This document shows positions 47,943 through 57,193 of a stretch of 64,000 nucleotides of DNA, one piece after another. The DNA is from Paenibacillus radicis (ex Gao et al. 2016) (GTDB lineage: Bacteria > Bacillota > Bacilli > Paenibacillales > Paenibacillaceae). A model generated the notes under the pieces. The model was not told where the DNA came from and did not search any database. It saw nothing but the letters and a program-made list of their open reading frames with translations. The translations under genes were made by a program, and so were the position numbers. The stretch is from the NCBI RefSeq assembly GCF_014641555.1, contig NZ_BMHY01000019.1:23533-87532 (forward strand), written 5' to 3'. Each line of letters begins with the position of its first letter. The first letter of the stretch is position 1.

Positions 47943-49559
47943 ATGATTTTCGTATGGCTAGGCATGCTGCTGTTTGTGATCGTCTGCGCGCTTGCAATGG
48001 CTATTGCTTTCAAAGCGCAGCAAAGCATCCGGGCATCCCATCATAGGAGTATGACCGGCCGTGCCGCGTACATTCAGGCGCAGCAGGATAAGCATGATTT
48101 GAATTTGTTCGGCATCGCCCAGCAGCTTCGCCGGAGATTCGGCGGGCTCGGCTCATTTGGCTTATCATTCAATGCTCTTGGCGTTATCGGCGCTTCGGTA
48201 TTGTTTCTTGGACCTGCCTTGCAGAAGGGGGGACCGTCAGTCGTTGTCATCGGCTTGCCCATTGCCGCGCTGTTCGCACTTGCTGTAAGCGCAGCATTAG
48301 CTCAGCTGGCTTCAGCTGTACCGACTGCCGGAGGTGTCTACCACTGGGCTTCGGCTATCGGTAAAAGGGTATGGGGCTGGTATGCGGGCTGGTTCCAGCT
48401 AGCTGGCAGCCTGGCAATGACAGCACTGATGAACGGGGCTTGTGCATTTATTCTGGATCAGGCCTTAGCGGTTAAATTCGGCTATTCAAGCCAGTGGTGG
48501 ACGATGGGCTTGCTTGCTCTTGCGGTGACTGGGACGCAGGCGGCGGCCAATCACTGGGGAGTTGCTGTCGTGGCAGCAATCCAACAGGCTGGCGTATGGC
48601 TGCAAATTGGTGTTGTGCTGACCATATTGACTGGTTTGGCCTATCTATTCTGGCCGGGCGTCTATTCACCGGCTTTGCTCTATACGTTTCAGAATGCAAG
48701 CTTGAATGGTCATGTAGGGCTGTGGCCGTTTATTGCTGGCATGCTGTTCTTGCAAAAGCTGTTTATCGGGATGGATGCAGCAGCTTATGCTGCGGAAGAA
48801 ACACATGACCCGCGAATTCGAATTCCTTGGGCGATCTTCTTGTCTACCGTATATAGTTATATTATTGGGTTTGTCCTTCTATTATTCATCCTGCTTGTAT
48901 TTCCCGTCGTGCTTCCTTCGGAAGAGGGAGGGGGAGGCATGTTTCTGAATGCGGCGCTGCAGGCAGTCGGAGCATCTCCTGTCATCGGCTATGCGATCGC
49001 AGCCGTGCTCTGGTGCAGCGGCTTCGGATCGCAGGCGGCGAGCTCCCGATCCATCTTTTGCATGGCGCGTGACAATGCGTTGCCGTTCGCCCACATCTGG
49101 ACGCGGCTGACAGCTGGCCAGTCGCCGAAAGATGCAGTCTGGCTGGCCGCAGGGCTTAGTATCGGTTTGCTAAGCGCAGCAGGATTGCTCCGCGGCACTC
49201 AATATCCGCTTGTATTGTTCAGCTTTGCGCTGTTGTGTCTCCATGTGTCTTACGCGATTCCAATCGCTTTGCTCATTAAGCTGAAAGGCAAGCACAAGCT
49301 GCTTCATGAGGCCCCTTGGCGATTGGGAGACTGGGGGATGATCGTATACTGGAGCGCTTTTCTATGGCTGGCGGCGACAGCAGTTTTATCCATCACGGCC
49401 ATTGGCTACTGGGGATTATGCGGTGCAATTTTACTGTTTGGACTGACCGCTGCAGCAGATCGCAAATACCGGCAGCGTCATCTAGCTAAGCTGCAAAGCC
49501 GTCTAAAGAGGCCGCGTGGTGAAATCATCCGAATTGAGCGAAAATTCCATCTACATTAA
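47943..49559 (+). CDS. APC-superfamily amino acid/choline-type permease
   Basis: A 538-residue transporter with about 13 hydrophobic segments, including one extra N-terminal helix before the core. The core shows the APC motif A-L-A-Q-L-A-S-A-V-P-T-A-G-G-V-Y-H-W-A-S, typical of the ACT branch (GABA, choline, amino acids), and the later helix Y-A-A-E-E-T-H-D-P-R-I-R-I-P. The basic tail after 500 is cytoplasmic. GGGGGTG precedes the ATG. The substrate cannot be told. It appears monocistronic. Confidence 0.85.
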   Translation: MIFVWLGMLLFVIVCALAMAIAFKAQQSIRASHHRSMTGRAAYIQAQQDKHDLNLFGIAQQLRRRFGGLGSFGLSFNALGVIGASVLFLGPALQKGGPSVVVIGLPIAALFALAVSAALAQLASAVPTAGGVYHWASAIGKRVWGWYAGWFQLAGSLAMTALMNGACAFILDQALAVKFGYSSQWWTMGLLALAVTGTQAAANHWGVAVVAAIQQAGVWLQIGVVLTILTGLAYLFWPGVYSPALLYTFQNASLNGHVGLWPFIAGMLFLQKLFIGMDAAAYAAEETHDPRIRIPWAIFLSTVYSYIIGFVLLLFILLVFPVVLPSEEGGGGMFLNAALQAVGASPVIGYAIAAVLWCSGFGSQAASSRSIFCMARDNALPFAHIWTRLTAGQSPKDAVWLAAGLSIGLLSAAGLLRGTQYPLVLFSFALLCLHVSYAIPIALLIKLKGKHKLLHEAPWRLGDWGMIVYWSAFLWLAATAVLSITAIGYWGLCGAILLFGLTAAADRKYRQRHLAKLQSRLKRPRGEIIRIERKFHLH

Positions 49560-49803
49560 TTAATAGTTGCAGGCGAGGAAATAGGTAATGGGAAATTGGG
49601 AAATGTTCCGATATTCTATTTCCCGGGGAAGCGCATAATTTTACATGATGAATAGCTTTTCGACAGCGCATGAAGCTTTGTTACTAATGGTGTCGAAAGC
49701 GAGCAGAAGTCATTATCCTTCTAGTTAACTTCATTAATAATTAATGATACTAAATAATATTCCACTGCAGTTACTTACAATGACGGACTTGTCTCCATTT
49801 CTT
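49560..49803. other. spacer with no supported feature
   Basis: About 240 bases, AT-rich towards 49740. Near its start is the imperfect pair GGGAAAT/ATTTCCC (49590-49625), which might be a weak hairpin. No T run and no gene. Confidence 0.4.
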
Positions 49804-49833
49804 TTGCCATCTTCTCCCTTATACGATTATAAT
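49804..49833 (+). promoter_or_regulatory. promoter of the MOSC gene
   Basis: TTGCCA (49804-49809), 18 bases, TATAAT (49828-49833), about 37 bases before the TTG start codon. Confidence 0.6.
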
Positions 49834-49869
49834 AGGGATATGGTTTGCTAGCAGAAAGGAGGTTGTCCA

Positions 49870-50565
49870 TTGCTAACGAGTGCGGGAAACTGCAGTATTG
49901 TATCATTGAATGTCGGAAAACCGGTTGAGGCGATGCATGGCAATAAGCCGATAATGACCGGGATTTTCAAAACGCCTTCACAAGCTGCTCATCAATTGAG
50001 CGCAGTGGGGTTGAACGGCGACGGCCAAGCGGATATGGTGCATCATGGCGGTCCTGATAAAGCGGTTTGCGCTTACTTTGAAGTTCATTATCCCTTCTGG
50101 GAACAGCGATTGGCTACAACACTCCCATACGGTGCGTTTGGGGAAAACTGGACGGTTTCCGGCTGGTCGGAGCATGATCTTTGCATCGGTGACATCATTC
50201 AGGCCGGCGAAGTCACCGTTCAAGTAAGTCAGCCTCGCCAACCCTGCTATAAGCTTGGGATTAGACATAATCGTCCAGCTCTGACAGCTGAGGTACAGAA
50301 CACCGGTTATACCGGTTTTTATTTCCGTGTGCTGGAAGAGGGGCAAGTGTCCGCTGGCATCGCGCTTTCTATTGTGGAGCGGCATCCGGCAGGCATTACG
50401 ATTGCCGAAGCCAACCGGATCATGTATACAGCGAAGCGGGATCGAACGGCGCTTGAAGCGCTGCTAGCGGTAGATGCGCTGGCAAGCAGCTGGAGAGAGA
50501 CGTTGAATGCCCGACTGGAAAAGCTGGTACAAGAGCAGGCAGAGGATAGCAGCATATTGGATTAG
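49870..50565 (+). CDS. MOSC-domain protein (YiiM/YflK-like)
   Basis: A 231-residue protein of the MOSC family, sulfur-carrier domains related to molybdenum-cofactor sulfurase. Key parts are N-V-G-K-P, D-M-V-H-H-G-G-P-D-K-A-V, G-A-F-G-E-N-W-T-V-S-G, and Q-P-R-Q-P-C-Y-K-L with the conserved sulfur-carrying Cys. The C-terminal helices (T-I-A-E-A-N-R-I-M) form the three-alpha domain of YiiM-type enzymes, which reduce N-hydroxylated bases with the Mo cofactor. The start is TTG with AAAGGAGG eight bases upstream. Confidence 0.85.
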   Translation: MLTSAGNCSIVSLNVGKPVEAMHGNKPIMTGIFKTPSQAAHQLSAVGLNGDGQADMVHHGGPDKAVCAYFEVHYPFWEQRLATTLPYGAFGENWTVSGWSEHDLCIGDIIQAGEVTVQVSQPRQPCYKLGIRHNRPALTAEVQNTGYTGFYFRVLEEGQVSAGIALSIVERHPAGITIAEANRIMYTAKRDRTALEALLAVDALASSWRETLNARLEKLVQEQAEDSSILD

Positions 50566-50587
50566 TGTAATAGGGAGGCAGCAAGAA

Positions 50588-51598
50588 TTGACAGAAGCCA
50601 GATTTGCCGTCTATATCGATCAGTTCCAGCTCGGAGGGGAATGGTCGATCGTACCTGGCGATAGCGGCATGAATAATACAACCCGGATGATTCGAGCCGG
50701 GAATCGAAGCTATGTGTTGCGGGAATACAACAATCATCGGGATAAGGGGACGGTCCTGCTGGAGCATGAGCTGTTGCAAGCGCTGCAAAAGCTTGATAAG
50801 CCGTTTCAATCGCCGGTGCCGGTAGCCAAACGGAATGGCGAGACGATAGCTGAATCACCGGACGGCACGCTTGCCGCTCTATATGTATTTATTGAAGGAT
50901 CAAGGCCAAGCGTCACTATTCAGGCCCATATTCGGTCGCTAGGCCGTGCAGTTGCTGATCTGATGCTGGCGCTTGGCCGCGTATCGGTATCGTATTCGGG
51001 GCCTTACTACCCCTATTACGAAATCGAACAGATCTATGGCGGATTGACAACCGATGTATTGAAATCGCTTGTTGCCGCGCATCCGGAAATTAAAGCGGTC
51101 GAAGATCAGCTTATGGAGCTGCAGAAGCTGCGGGAGCAATCGCGGAATGAATGGGAACATTTAAAGCAGCTGCCCCGTCAATGGATACACGGGGACGTTA
51201 ACTTCAGCAACGCGGTAGCGATTGGTGATGAAATCGTCGGCTTGCTGGATTTTGAGTTTTGCACGGTGGATGTGCGAGCGATGGAACTGGCAGTCGTAAT
51301 CGTTGATCTTATTGCGGATGAAGATCAGCTTGCCTGGGAGCAAATAAGTTGTTTTTGCGAAGGCTTTAGCGGCAGTCTGCATTTGACGGAACAAGAAACG
51401 ATGGCACTGCCTGCTTTAATAAAGCTGCGGATGCTCGATGTCGTGCTGCACTTCGTCACCCGTCTATCTGAGCGTCTCGATGATGCTTCTGTATTGGCAC
51501 GTATGATTGAACAATGTAACCGGATTTGCAGTTGGACCGGCCGGCATGAGCGGGAACTGCAACAGCTGTTCCATAACTCACTCGTTCGCCGGCTATAA
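50588..51598 (+). CDS. aminoglycoside/choline-kinase-like phosphotransferase
   Basis: A 336-residue APH-fold kinase. The N-lobe has G-D-S-G-M-N-N-T-T-R and the ATP Lys/Arg region Y-V-L-R-E-Y-N-N-H. The catalytic loop is W-I-H-G-D-V-N-F-S-N, with the metal Asp in G-L-L-D-F-E-F. The substrate may be a small alcohol or amino alcohol (homoserine-kinase-like). It is not evidence of drug resistance. TTG 50588 after GGGAGG is chosen. An earlier in-frame start overlaps the MOSC gene without a ribosome site. It is 22 bases after the MOSC gene. Confidence 0.78.
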   Translation: MTEARFAVYIDQFQLGGEWSIVPGDSGMNNTTRMIRAGNRSYVLREYNNHRDKGTVLLEHELLQALQKLDKPFQSPVPVAKRNGETIAESPDGTLAALYVFIEGSRPSVTIQAHIRSLGRAVADLMLALGRVSVSYSGPYYPYYEIEQIYGGLTTDVLKSLVAAHPEIKAVEDQLMELQKLREQSRNEWEHLKQLPRQWIHGDVNFSNAVAIGDEIVGLLDFEFCTVDVRAMELAVVIVDLIADEDQLAWEQISCFCEGFSGSLHLTEQETMALPALIKLRMLDVVLHFVTRLSERLDDASVLARMIEQCNRICSWTGRHERELQQLFHNSLVRRL

Positions 51599-51637
51599 CT
51601 TTAATTGAAATAAATAATTGTGAAGGAGCGGATTGAA

Positions 51638-52561
51638 ATGAATGTCGCAACAGCTCTTGGATATGGCAGCGAACAACGGCTGCTCATCATTAATGCGGAT
51701 GATTACGGCTTGAGCAAGTCGTTTAATTCCGGCATTCAGCAACTGCTTGAGGAGCAGGCTGTCAGCTCCGCGACCTTAATGGTGCCGTGCCGGGCTTTCA
51801 AGGAAGCGGCGCTGTGGAGTGCCGGTCATCCCGAATATGACGTTGGCATTCATTTCACTTTCACAAGCGAGTGGGACTCCTATCGGTGGGGTCCAGTCAA
51901 TAAAAGCGCATCTACGGCGTCACTCGTCACGCCAGATGGTTACTTTCCGAAAGACAGCAAGACGTTTGAACTGCAGGCGGACCCCGAACATGTGCGGGGA
52001 GAGCTCGTTGCCCAAATTGAAACGGCGCTTTCGTACGGTATGAAGCCAACACATGCGGATAACCATATGGGAAGTTTATATGGTCTCGCGACCGGCCGGC
52101 ATTTTCTGCCGCTAGTTTTTGAGGTATGCGCCAAATACGGACTGCCATTCCGGATGCCAAGGTCACTGTCTCTGAGTGAAGGCGAAGTCGCTCCCCCAGA
52201 ACTTGCGGAGCAAGCACGGCAGTTGGGTCAACTTGCCGATTCAATGGGAGTCGTCGTACTGGACTATTTGGCAGGGCTGCCATTCCAGCTTCAGCAAGGG
52301 GAAACCTACGAGACGCTTAGAACCGATATGCAGAAGCTGCTGCATAATCTTAGACCGGGCGTAACGGAGCTTATTATCCACCCGTCGCTAGTTACCGATG
52401 AGCTGCTTGCCTTTCACGGTCAGCCGGAGAAGCGGGGCATGGAATTTCAGTTATTCCGGGATAAAGCAATTCAACGAACAATTGCTGAACAAAACATTCA
52501 AGTGATTCATTGGCGTGATCTGCAACAGCTTCAGCGGAAGCAAAGCGGCTGGAAGGGCTGA
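51638..52561 (+). CDS. ChbG/HpnK-family (YdjC-like) carbohydrate deacetylase
   Basis: A 307-residue metal-dependent deacetylase-type protein. The metal site N-A-D-D-Y-G-L-S lies near the start, V-G-I-H-F-T-F-T-S-E-W holds a catalytic His, and T-H-A-D-N-H-M-G-S-L gives the third metal ligand. E-L-I-I-H-P-S follows in the C-terminal part. Relatives remove acetyl groups from chito-oligosaccharides. Which sugar is used here is open. AAGGAGCGG is 7 bases before ATG 51638. Confidence 0.85.
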   Translation: MNVATALGYGSEQRLLIINADDYGLSKSFNSGIQQLLEEQAVSSATLMVPCRAFKEAALWSAGHPEYDVGIHFTFTSEWDSYRWGPVNKSASTASLVTPDGYFPKDSKTFELQADPEHVRGELVAQIETALSYGMKPTHADNHMGSLYGLATGRHFLPLVFEVCAKYGLPFRMPRSLSLSEGEVAPPELAEQARQLGQLADSMGVVVLDYLAGLPFQLQQGETYETLRTDMQKLLHNLRPGVTELIIHPSLVTDELLAFHGQPEKRGMEFQLFRDKAIQRTIAEQNIQVIHWRDLQQLQRKQSGWKG

Positions 52562-52642
52562 GCAATAGCTAACAATTTTGCAATCGGTTACACTTTTTTT
52601 TAATTCCTATTTTCATTCATTCGCTGCAGAGGAGCTGCTTAT

Positions 52643-53602
52643 ATGTCATATGCACCCATTAATCAGTTAGCCGAACAATTAAAGGCCAATATCGGCAAAG
52701 TTATCGTCGGAAAAGAAAACGTCGTCGAGCTGTTGTTCATCGCGCTCGTTACTTCCGGGCACGTATTGCTGGAAGATGTGCCGGGCACAGGAAAGACGTT
52801 GCTCGCCAAATCAATGGCCAAGTCGCTGCAGCTGCAGTTCCGGCGCGTTCAGTTCACGCCGGACCTGCTGCCTTCCGACTTGACGGGCATTCAGTTCTAC
52901 AATCAGAAGGAAGGCGGCTTCGAATTTCGTCCCGGCCCGTTATTTACGAATCTGCTACTTGCCGATGAGATCAACCGGGCTACACCCCGCACACAGTCCA
53001 GCTTGCTGGAGTGTATGGAGGAGCGGCAAATTAGCGTAGAGGGTGAAACGAAACGATTGGACAAGCCGTTTATGGTCATCGCGACGCAAAACCCGGTCGA
53101 GCATCAGGGAACGTTCCCGCTTCCGGAAGCGCAGTTGGACCGCTTCTTGTTCAAAATCGAAATGGGTTATCCGACAACAGAAGAGGCCGTTCAAATATTG
53201 AAGCGGTTCAAGGAAGGCGACCCGCTGGAGCAGCTAGAGCCTATAACGGGAGCCGAACAGATTGCTGAGGCGCAAAGGCTGTACAGCAGCGTTCGCATAG
53301 CCGACGACGTACTGCTTTATTTGCTGCAGATCGTGGAACAGACGAGAACGCGAGATGATGTGCTAATAGGCGTCAGCCCGCGGGGAAGCCAAGCGCTGCT
53401 TCGCGCCGCTCAAGTGCATGCGATACTGAGGGGGCGGGATTTCGTAACGCCGGACGACGTAAAGGCGATGGCGGCACCTGTACTGGCGCATCGGCTCGCG
53501 TTGCGGGGGCTGCAACGGACGCAGCATAATGCACAGCAAATCATCCAAGATATTATCCGGCAAACAGCGGTTCCGGCAGAAGCCGGCATTGCGTCCCGAT
53601 AG
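52643..53602 (+). CDS. MoxR-family AAA+ ATPase
   Basis: Chaperone-like AAA+ ATPase of 319 residues: Walker A D-V-P-G-T-G-K-T, Walker B L-L-A-D-E-I-N-R-A, sensor 1 I-A-T-Q-N-P-V-E, Arg finger region L-P-E-A-Q-L-D-R-F, and sensor 2 in S-P-R-G-S-Q-A-L. MoxR proteins are usually encoded before a DUF58 protein, as here, and are thought to help assemble or activate complexes. GAGGAGCTG lies before the ATG. It is first of a three-gene operon. Confidence 0.93.
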   Translation: MSYAPINQLAEQLKANIGKVIVGKENVVELLFIALVTSGHVLLEDVPGTGKTLLAKSMAKSLQLQFRRVQFTPDLLPSDLTGIQFYNQKEGGFEFRPGPLFTNLLLADEINRATPRTQSSLLECMEERQISVEGETKRLDKPFMVIATQNPVEHQGTFPLPEAQLDRFLFKIEMGYPTTEEAVQILKRFKEGDPLEQLEPITGAEQIAEAQRLYSSVRIADDVLLYLLQIVEQTRTRDDVLIGVSPRGSQALLRAAQVHAILRGRDFVTPDDVKAMAAPVLAHRLALRGLQRTQHNAQQIIQDIIRQTAVPAEAGIASR

Positions 53603-53611
53603 GCGAAGACG

Positions 53612-54724
53612 ATGATCATCTTATGGTTTGGCATCATGGCTATAATCGTTTTGTTTGTACAAGCGAAGGTGTTCGGCCGGTATGCCTTGCGAAACATCGG
53701 GTATACGAGACATTTTCAGAAGCGAAGCTGTTACAGGGGCGAGCAGCTCGAGCTTGTCGAACAACTGACGAACGAGAAGTGGCTGCCTGTTCCATGGCTG
53801 CGGGTGGAATCACAGCTTTCCGCGTTTTTGCATTTTCAGCATCAAGAAAATCTCGATGTCAGCAGCGGGCAATTATCCCAAAATCATAAAAGCTTCTTTG
53901 CACTTATGCCATTTACGAAAATAACGCGAAGACATCGCATAACGGCTGCCAAGAGGGGCCTCTATCAATTACAGACCGTTACAATTACAGGCGGCGACCT
54001 GCTCGGAATGGAGCAGCAAACGCGGCAAATCCCGTTAGGCGGCATTCTTGTCGTATATCCGCGGCCCGCAGAAGTTCCGGTGAACGAGCTGCCGTCACAT
54101 AGCTGGCAAGGTGAGATTTCGGTGCGGCGCTGGATTATCGAAGATCCGTTTGTCATTACTGGCGCCCGGGATTACCGGACAGGAGACGGCTACAAGCAGG
54201 TTAACTGGAAAGCGACGGCGCGGGCGGGACGGCTTCAAGTCCATCAATATGACTTTACAGCCGACCGCAAGCTGATGGTTTATTTAAATGTGGAGGATCG
54301 CGAAGCGATGTGGCGCTCAGTGACGTCAGAGGAAATGATCGAGCGCGGAATTGAAATGGCTGCAGGAGCTGCACAATCTGTTATTCAATCCGGTATGGAA
54401 GCAGGCTTTGGCTGCAATATGCCCATGCTCGGCGGAATGGACAGCGTCATTCTTGAGCCGCGAGGCGGCAACGGACAGCTTATTGAACTGCTTGAGGCGA
54501 TGGCCAGGCTGGAACTTACACGGACGGAGCGATTCGCAGAGCTGCTTCAGAGAGAAGCGGACAACGCCTATTCGCAGAGGGACATTCTCATTATTTCGGC
54601 ATATTGGAATGAGGAGATAGACTTACAGGCAGAACGACTTCGCGGCAACGGGAATGCTGTTGTACACTGGATGCTGGCGGACATGCCCCGCAACCAGGAA
54701 GAGAAGGCAGGTGCAGCCGGATGA
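53612..54724 (+). CDS. DUF58-domain protein
   Basis: A 370-residue partner of MoxR. A short N-terminal membrane helix (M-I-I-L-W-F-G-I-M-A-I-I-V-L-F) precedes a beta-rich region. The DUF58 core is D-P-F-V-I-T-G-A-R-D-Y-R-T-G-D-G-Y-K-Q-V-N-W, with the I-R-x-Y-x-x-G-D-x-x-x-x-I-x-W family pattern in modified form. A von-Willebrand-like half follows. The ribosome site is weak (AGGCGAAG), but the gene starts 9 bases after the MoxR stop. It overlaps the next gene by four bases. Confidence 0.88.
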   Translation: MIILWFGIMAIIVLFVQAKVFGRYALRNIGYTRHFQKRSCYRGEQLELVEQLTNEKWLPVPWLRVESQLSAFLHFQHQENLDVSSGQLSQNHKSFFALMPFTKITRRHRITAAKRGLYQLQTVTITGGDLLGMEQQTRQIPLGGILVVYPRPAEVPVNELPSHSWQGEISVRRWIIEDPFVITGARDYRTGDGYKQVNWKATARAGRLQVHQYDFTADRKLMVYLNVEDREAMWRSVTSEEMIERGIEMAAGAAQSVIQSGMEAGFGCNMPMLGGMDSVILEPRGGNGQLIELLEAMARLELTRTERFAELLQREADNAYSQRDILIISAYWNEEIDLQAERLRGNGNAVVHWMLADMPRNQEEKAGAAG

Positions 54725-56064
54725 TAGGCAGATTTAACTCCAAATCACCGATCGCTTCTATTTTCAAGGGCGCAGTCGAAGTGTTGTTCTGCTTGCCGCT
54801 GCTGCTGCTGATTGTCGTTCATGTTTTTTCGGATCAAGCTGTTCTGTTGTGGCTGCTGACACTGCCTCTTTGCTACGGAATTGGCGCATTTCTTAAACAG
54901 GTTTTGAAGTTTAATCGGCTTATCTACAGGTTAACGGCAGCTATTATCATTGGAGCGGCACATGGCGGTTTTATCGCTGTATGGGATTTAGGGGAAAACG
55001 CAGCCGGTACCGCTATCGTACTTGTTGTATTGCTGGTCATCATCAGTATGCTTGCCGTCTTTAGAGGCATCAGCCAAATGGCCGACGGCTGGACTAAGCT
55101 GTTTCCGAATACCGCGATGATTTTCTGCATATTCGCCTTTGTGGCGATCCAGCCGTTTAAGGGAATGCTGCCTCACATCACGCCTTACGGAAACGCTTTG
55201 ACGGTATGCGGCATCGCAGCGGTCATTCTATTTTTCTTTTTAACGAATGAAAGACTGATTTCAGATGAAGCAGGCAGCGAATCCAGAAGCAGGACAGCCG
55301 CAGGATTTCGCAGACAGAACAGATGGATGACGGCGCTTGTCGTACTTGTTCTGATCATCATCAGCTTGTTCCGCCAATTGCAGCAGCTGCTGGAATCCGC
55401 CTTCCGGGCAATTGGGGATGCCATCATGAGATGGTTGAACAGACCGACCGAGCCCATTGAACCGTCTACGGAACCACCTCCGGCCTTGGATCCTGCACTG
55501 CCGATTGAACCAGCAGAGCCATCAGCCTGGGCTTTGCTTCTAGAAGCGATATTACGTATTGCCGGCACGATTCTGCTTATTATTGTATTGGGTGTCGTGC
55601 TGTTCTTTATCGGACGCGGCCTGTACCGTCTTCTTCGAAAGACGATGGACCGGCTGCTGGCCCGTTCGAGCGAAAGCCGCGAGTTGGAAGGCGGATATGT
55701 CGACGAAGTTGAGAGTCTCATGTCTTCATCGAGATGGGGCAGAGGCCGTAAGGGCAAAGCCGATAAGGAACCGGGCTGGAGCGAGCTGCGAACAGGAGCG
55801 GATCGTATTCGTTATTTGTATCGGCGGTTCATAAAGGGGCACGTTGAGAAGGGCTATTCATATCAGCCGCATTTGACACCGAAAGAGACGGCTGCCGATC
55901 TGTTGTCTTGGCAACAAAGACAGGGGGCATCGGATGAAGAACAGTCGCTGGTCCGGGCCTATGAGGAAGTTCGATACGGCGAGCGGGAGATGGACGCACA
56001 ATCGGCTGAGCAATTGAAAAAGCGGCTTGATGAATCAAGCCGCAAGTCTTTCAAAAATAAATAA
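54721..56064 (+). CDS. DUF4129-type membrane protein without transglutaminase core
   Basis: A 447-residue membrane protein with about six hydrophobic segments in the first 220 residues. A Pro/Glu-rich stretch (T-E-P-I-E-P-S-T-E-P-P) near 245-265 is followed by another membrane helix near 280-300. The C-terminal cytoplasmic domain (I-R-Y-L-Y-R-R-F-I-K, Y-Q-P-H-L-T-P-K-E-T-A-A-D-L) is of DUF4129 type. In many MoxR/DUF58 operons the third protein also has a transglutaminase-like core with Cys-His-Asp. No such motif is visible here, so the enzymatic part has been lost or is encoded elsewhere. Confidence 0.8.
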   Translation: MIGRFNSKSPIASIFKGAVEVLFCLPLLLLIVVHVFSDQAVLLWLLTLPLCYGIGAFLKQVLKFNRLIYRLTAAIIIGAAHGGFIAVWDLGENAAGTAIVLVVLLVIISMLAVFRGISQMADGWTKLFPNTAMIFCIFAFVAIQPFKGMLPHITPYGNALTVCGIAAVILFFFLTNERLISDEAGSESRSRTAAGFRRQNRWMTALVVLVLIIISLFRQLQQLLESAFRAIGDAIMRWLNRPTEPIEPSTEPPPALDPALPIEPAEPSAWALLLEAILRIAGTILLIIVLGVVLFFIGRGLYRLLRKTMDRLLARSSESRELEGGYVDEVESLMSSSRWGRGRKGKADKEPGWSELRTGADRIRYLYRRFIKGHVEKGYSYQPHLTPKETAADLLSWQQRQGASDEEQSLVRAYEEVRYGEREMDAQSAEQLKKRLDESSRKSFKNK

Positions 56065-56074
56065 GTCCGTAGCG

Positions 56075-57052
56075 CTAGCTGCGCTGTTCGACGATATGCT
56101 TGGCGATTTTAGTGCCGTGATATCGTCCCGATTCAATGAAGATCTCATTTGCTTCATGCTTGGAGGCGACGACTCCGGCTAGATATAAGCCAGGAACGTT
56201 CGTCTCCATTGTCGTCTCATCAAAGAACGGGAATCCTTCCTCCGCAATCGTTACGCCGGTGTGGATCAAGAAATCGCGATCAGGATGGAAGCCGGTTAGC
56301 GCCAGTACAAAGTCATTGGGAATGGAATGTTTTCCGTCCGGTCCTTGAATGATAACGCTTCGCTTATCGATCTCAATGACTTGGGATTGAAACAGCATCT
56401 TAATGCTGCCGTTCTCAACCTTTTTCTCCAGACCCGGGCGTACCCAAGGCTTAATGCTACGGGAATAGGTGTCACCGCGATAAATAATGGTTACTTTGGC
56501 GCCGGCGCGTTCTAGCTCAAGAGCGGCGTCGATAGCCGAGTTGCTGCCGCCGATAATCGCGACCTCCATGCCGGTATAGGGATGGGATTCGCGGAAAAAG
56601 TGGGTAACTTTGTCCAGTTTTTCTCCCGGAATGCCCAAATAGTTCGGATGATCGAAATAGCCGGTTGCAATTACGACATAGCGGGCAGCATATTCACAGT
56701 TATCGCCAAAGCGATCAACGCTATGGACGATGAACTCGCCGTTCTCGCGTTCTACGCGCTGTACAGTCTCATAAGCATGGATCCGCACCTCGTGGCGAAG
56801 CGCAGCGGTCCGGTAATAATTGATCGCCTCAAGGCGAGACGGCTTTTCATTGGGCGAAGTGAAGGGAATATCGCCGATCTCCAAACGGTCTGCCGTACTG
56901 AAAAAATGCATATACGTGGGATATTGGGCAATCGAGTGTACCATATTGTTCTTCTCAATAATGAGCGGGCGCAGCCCGATTCGCTGCAGCTCAATGGCGG
57001 CTGCTAGTCCGCACGGACCGGCCCCGATAATAATTGCTTCTTCTCGTTCCAT
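56075..57052 (-). CDS. ypdA: bacillithiol disulfide reductase (YpdA/Bdr)
   Basis: NADPH-dependent flavoprotein that reduces oxidised bacillithiol in Firmicutes. The FAD loop is I-I-G-A-G-P-C-G-L-A-A, with the Cys in P-C-G-L that marks YpdA. It continues with the substrate-side segment Y-P-T-Y-M-H-F-F-S-T, V-I-A-T-G-Y-F-D-H-P and the NADPH loop I-I-G-G-S-N-S-A-I-D. The 325 residues are full length. ATG 57052 has GGAGG eight bases upstream, better than the frame from 57079. It is convergent with the MoxR operon. Confidence 0.9.
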   Translation of the reverse strand: MEREEAIIIGAGPCGLAAAIELQRIGLRPLIIEKNNMVHSIAQYPTYMHFFSTADRLEIGDIPFTSPNEKPSRLEAINYYRTAALRHEVRIHAYETVQRVERENGEFIVHSVDRFGDNCEYAARYVVIATGYFDHPNYLGIPGEKLDKVTHFFRESHPYTGMEVAIIGGSNSAIDAALELERAGAKVTIIYRGDTYSRSIKPWVRPGLEKKVENGSIKMLFQSQVIEIDKRSVIIQGPDGKHSIPNDFVLALTGFHPDRDFLIHTGVTIAEEGFPFFDETTMETNVPGLYLAGVVASKHEANEIFIESGRYHGTKIAKHIVEQRS

Positions 57053-57130
57053 TGCGTCAACCTCCAGATTGATGTCCAACCTATTTTACAGCGGAGTGCG
57101 GATTTAACGCAAATTTGGCGTTTGGCTATC

Positions 57131-57158
57131 TTGTACACCGGTTGGAATATTGTATAAT
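57131..57158 (+). promoter_or_regulatory. candidate promoter of the 177-residue protein
   Basis: TTGTAC (57131-57136), 16 bases, TATAAT (57153-57158), about 36 bases before the start codon. The -10 is perfect and the -35 weak. Confidence 0.5.
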
Positions 57159-57193
57159 AATGTGGAACCGTTTGTACCGAAGGAGGAGCTAGC

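Noticed and set aside
50588..51598. aminoglycoside resistance gene
   Set aside because: Only the general APH kinase fold is visible. No feature of a specific resistance family, and the chromosomal setting is ordinary.
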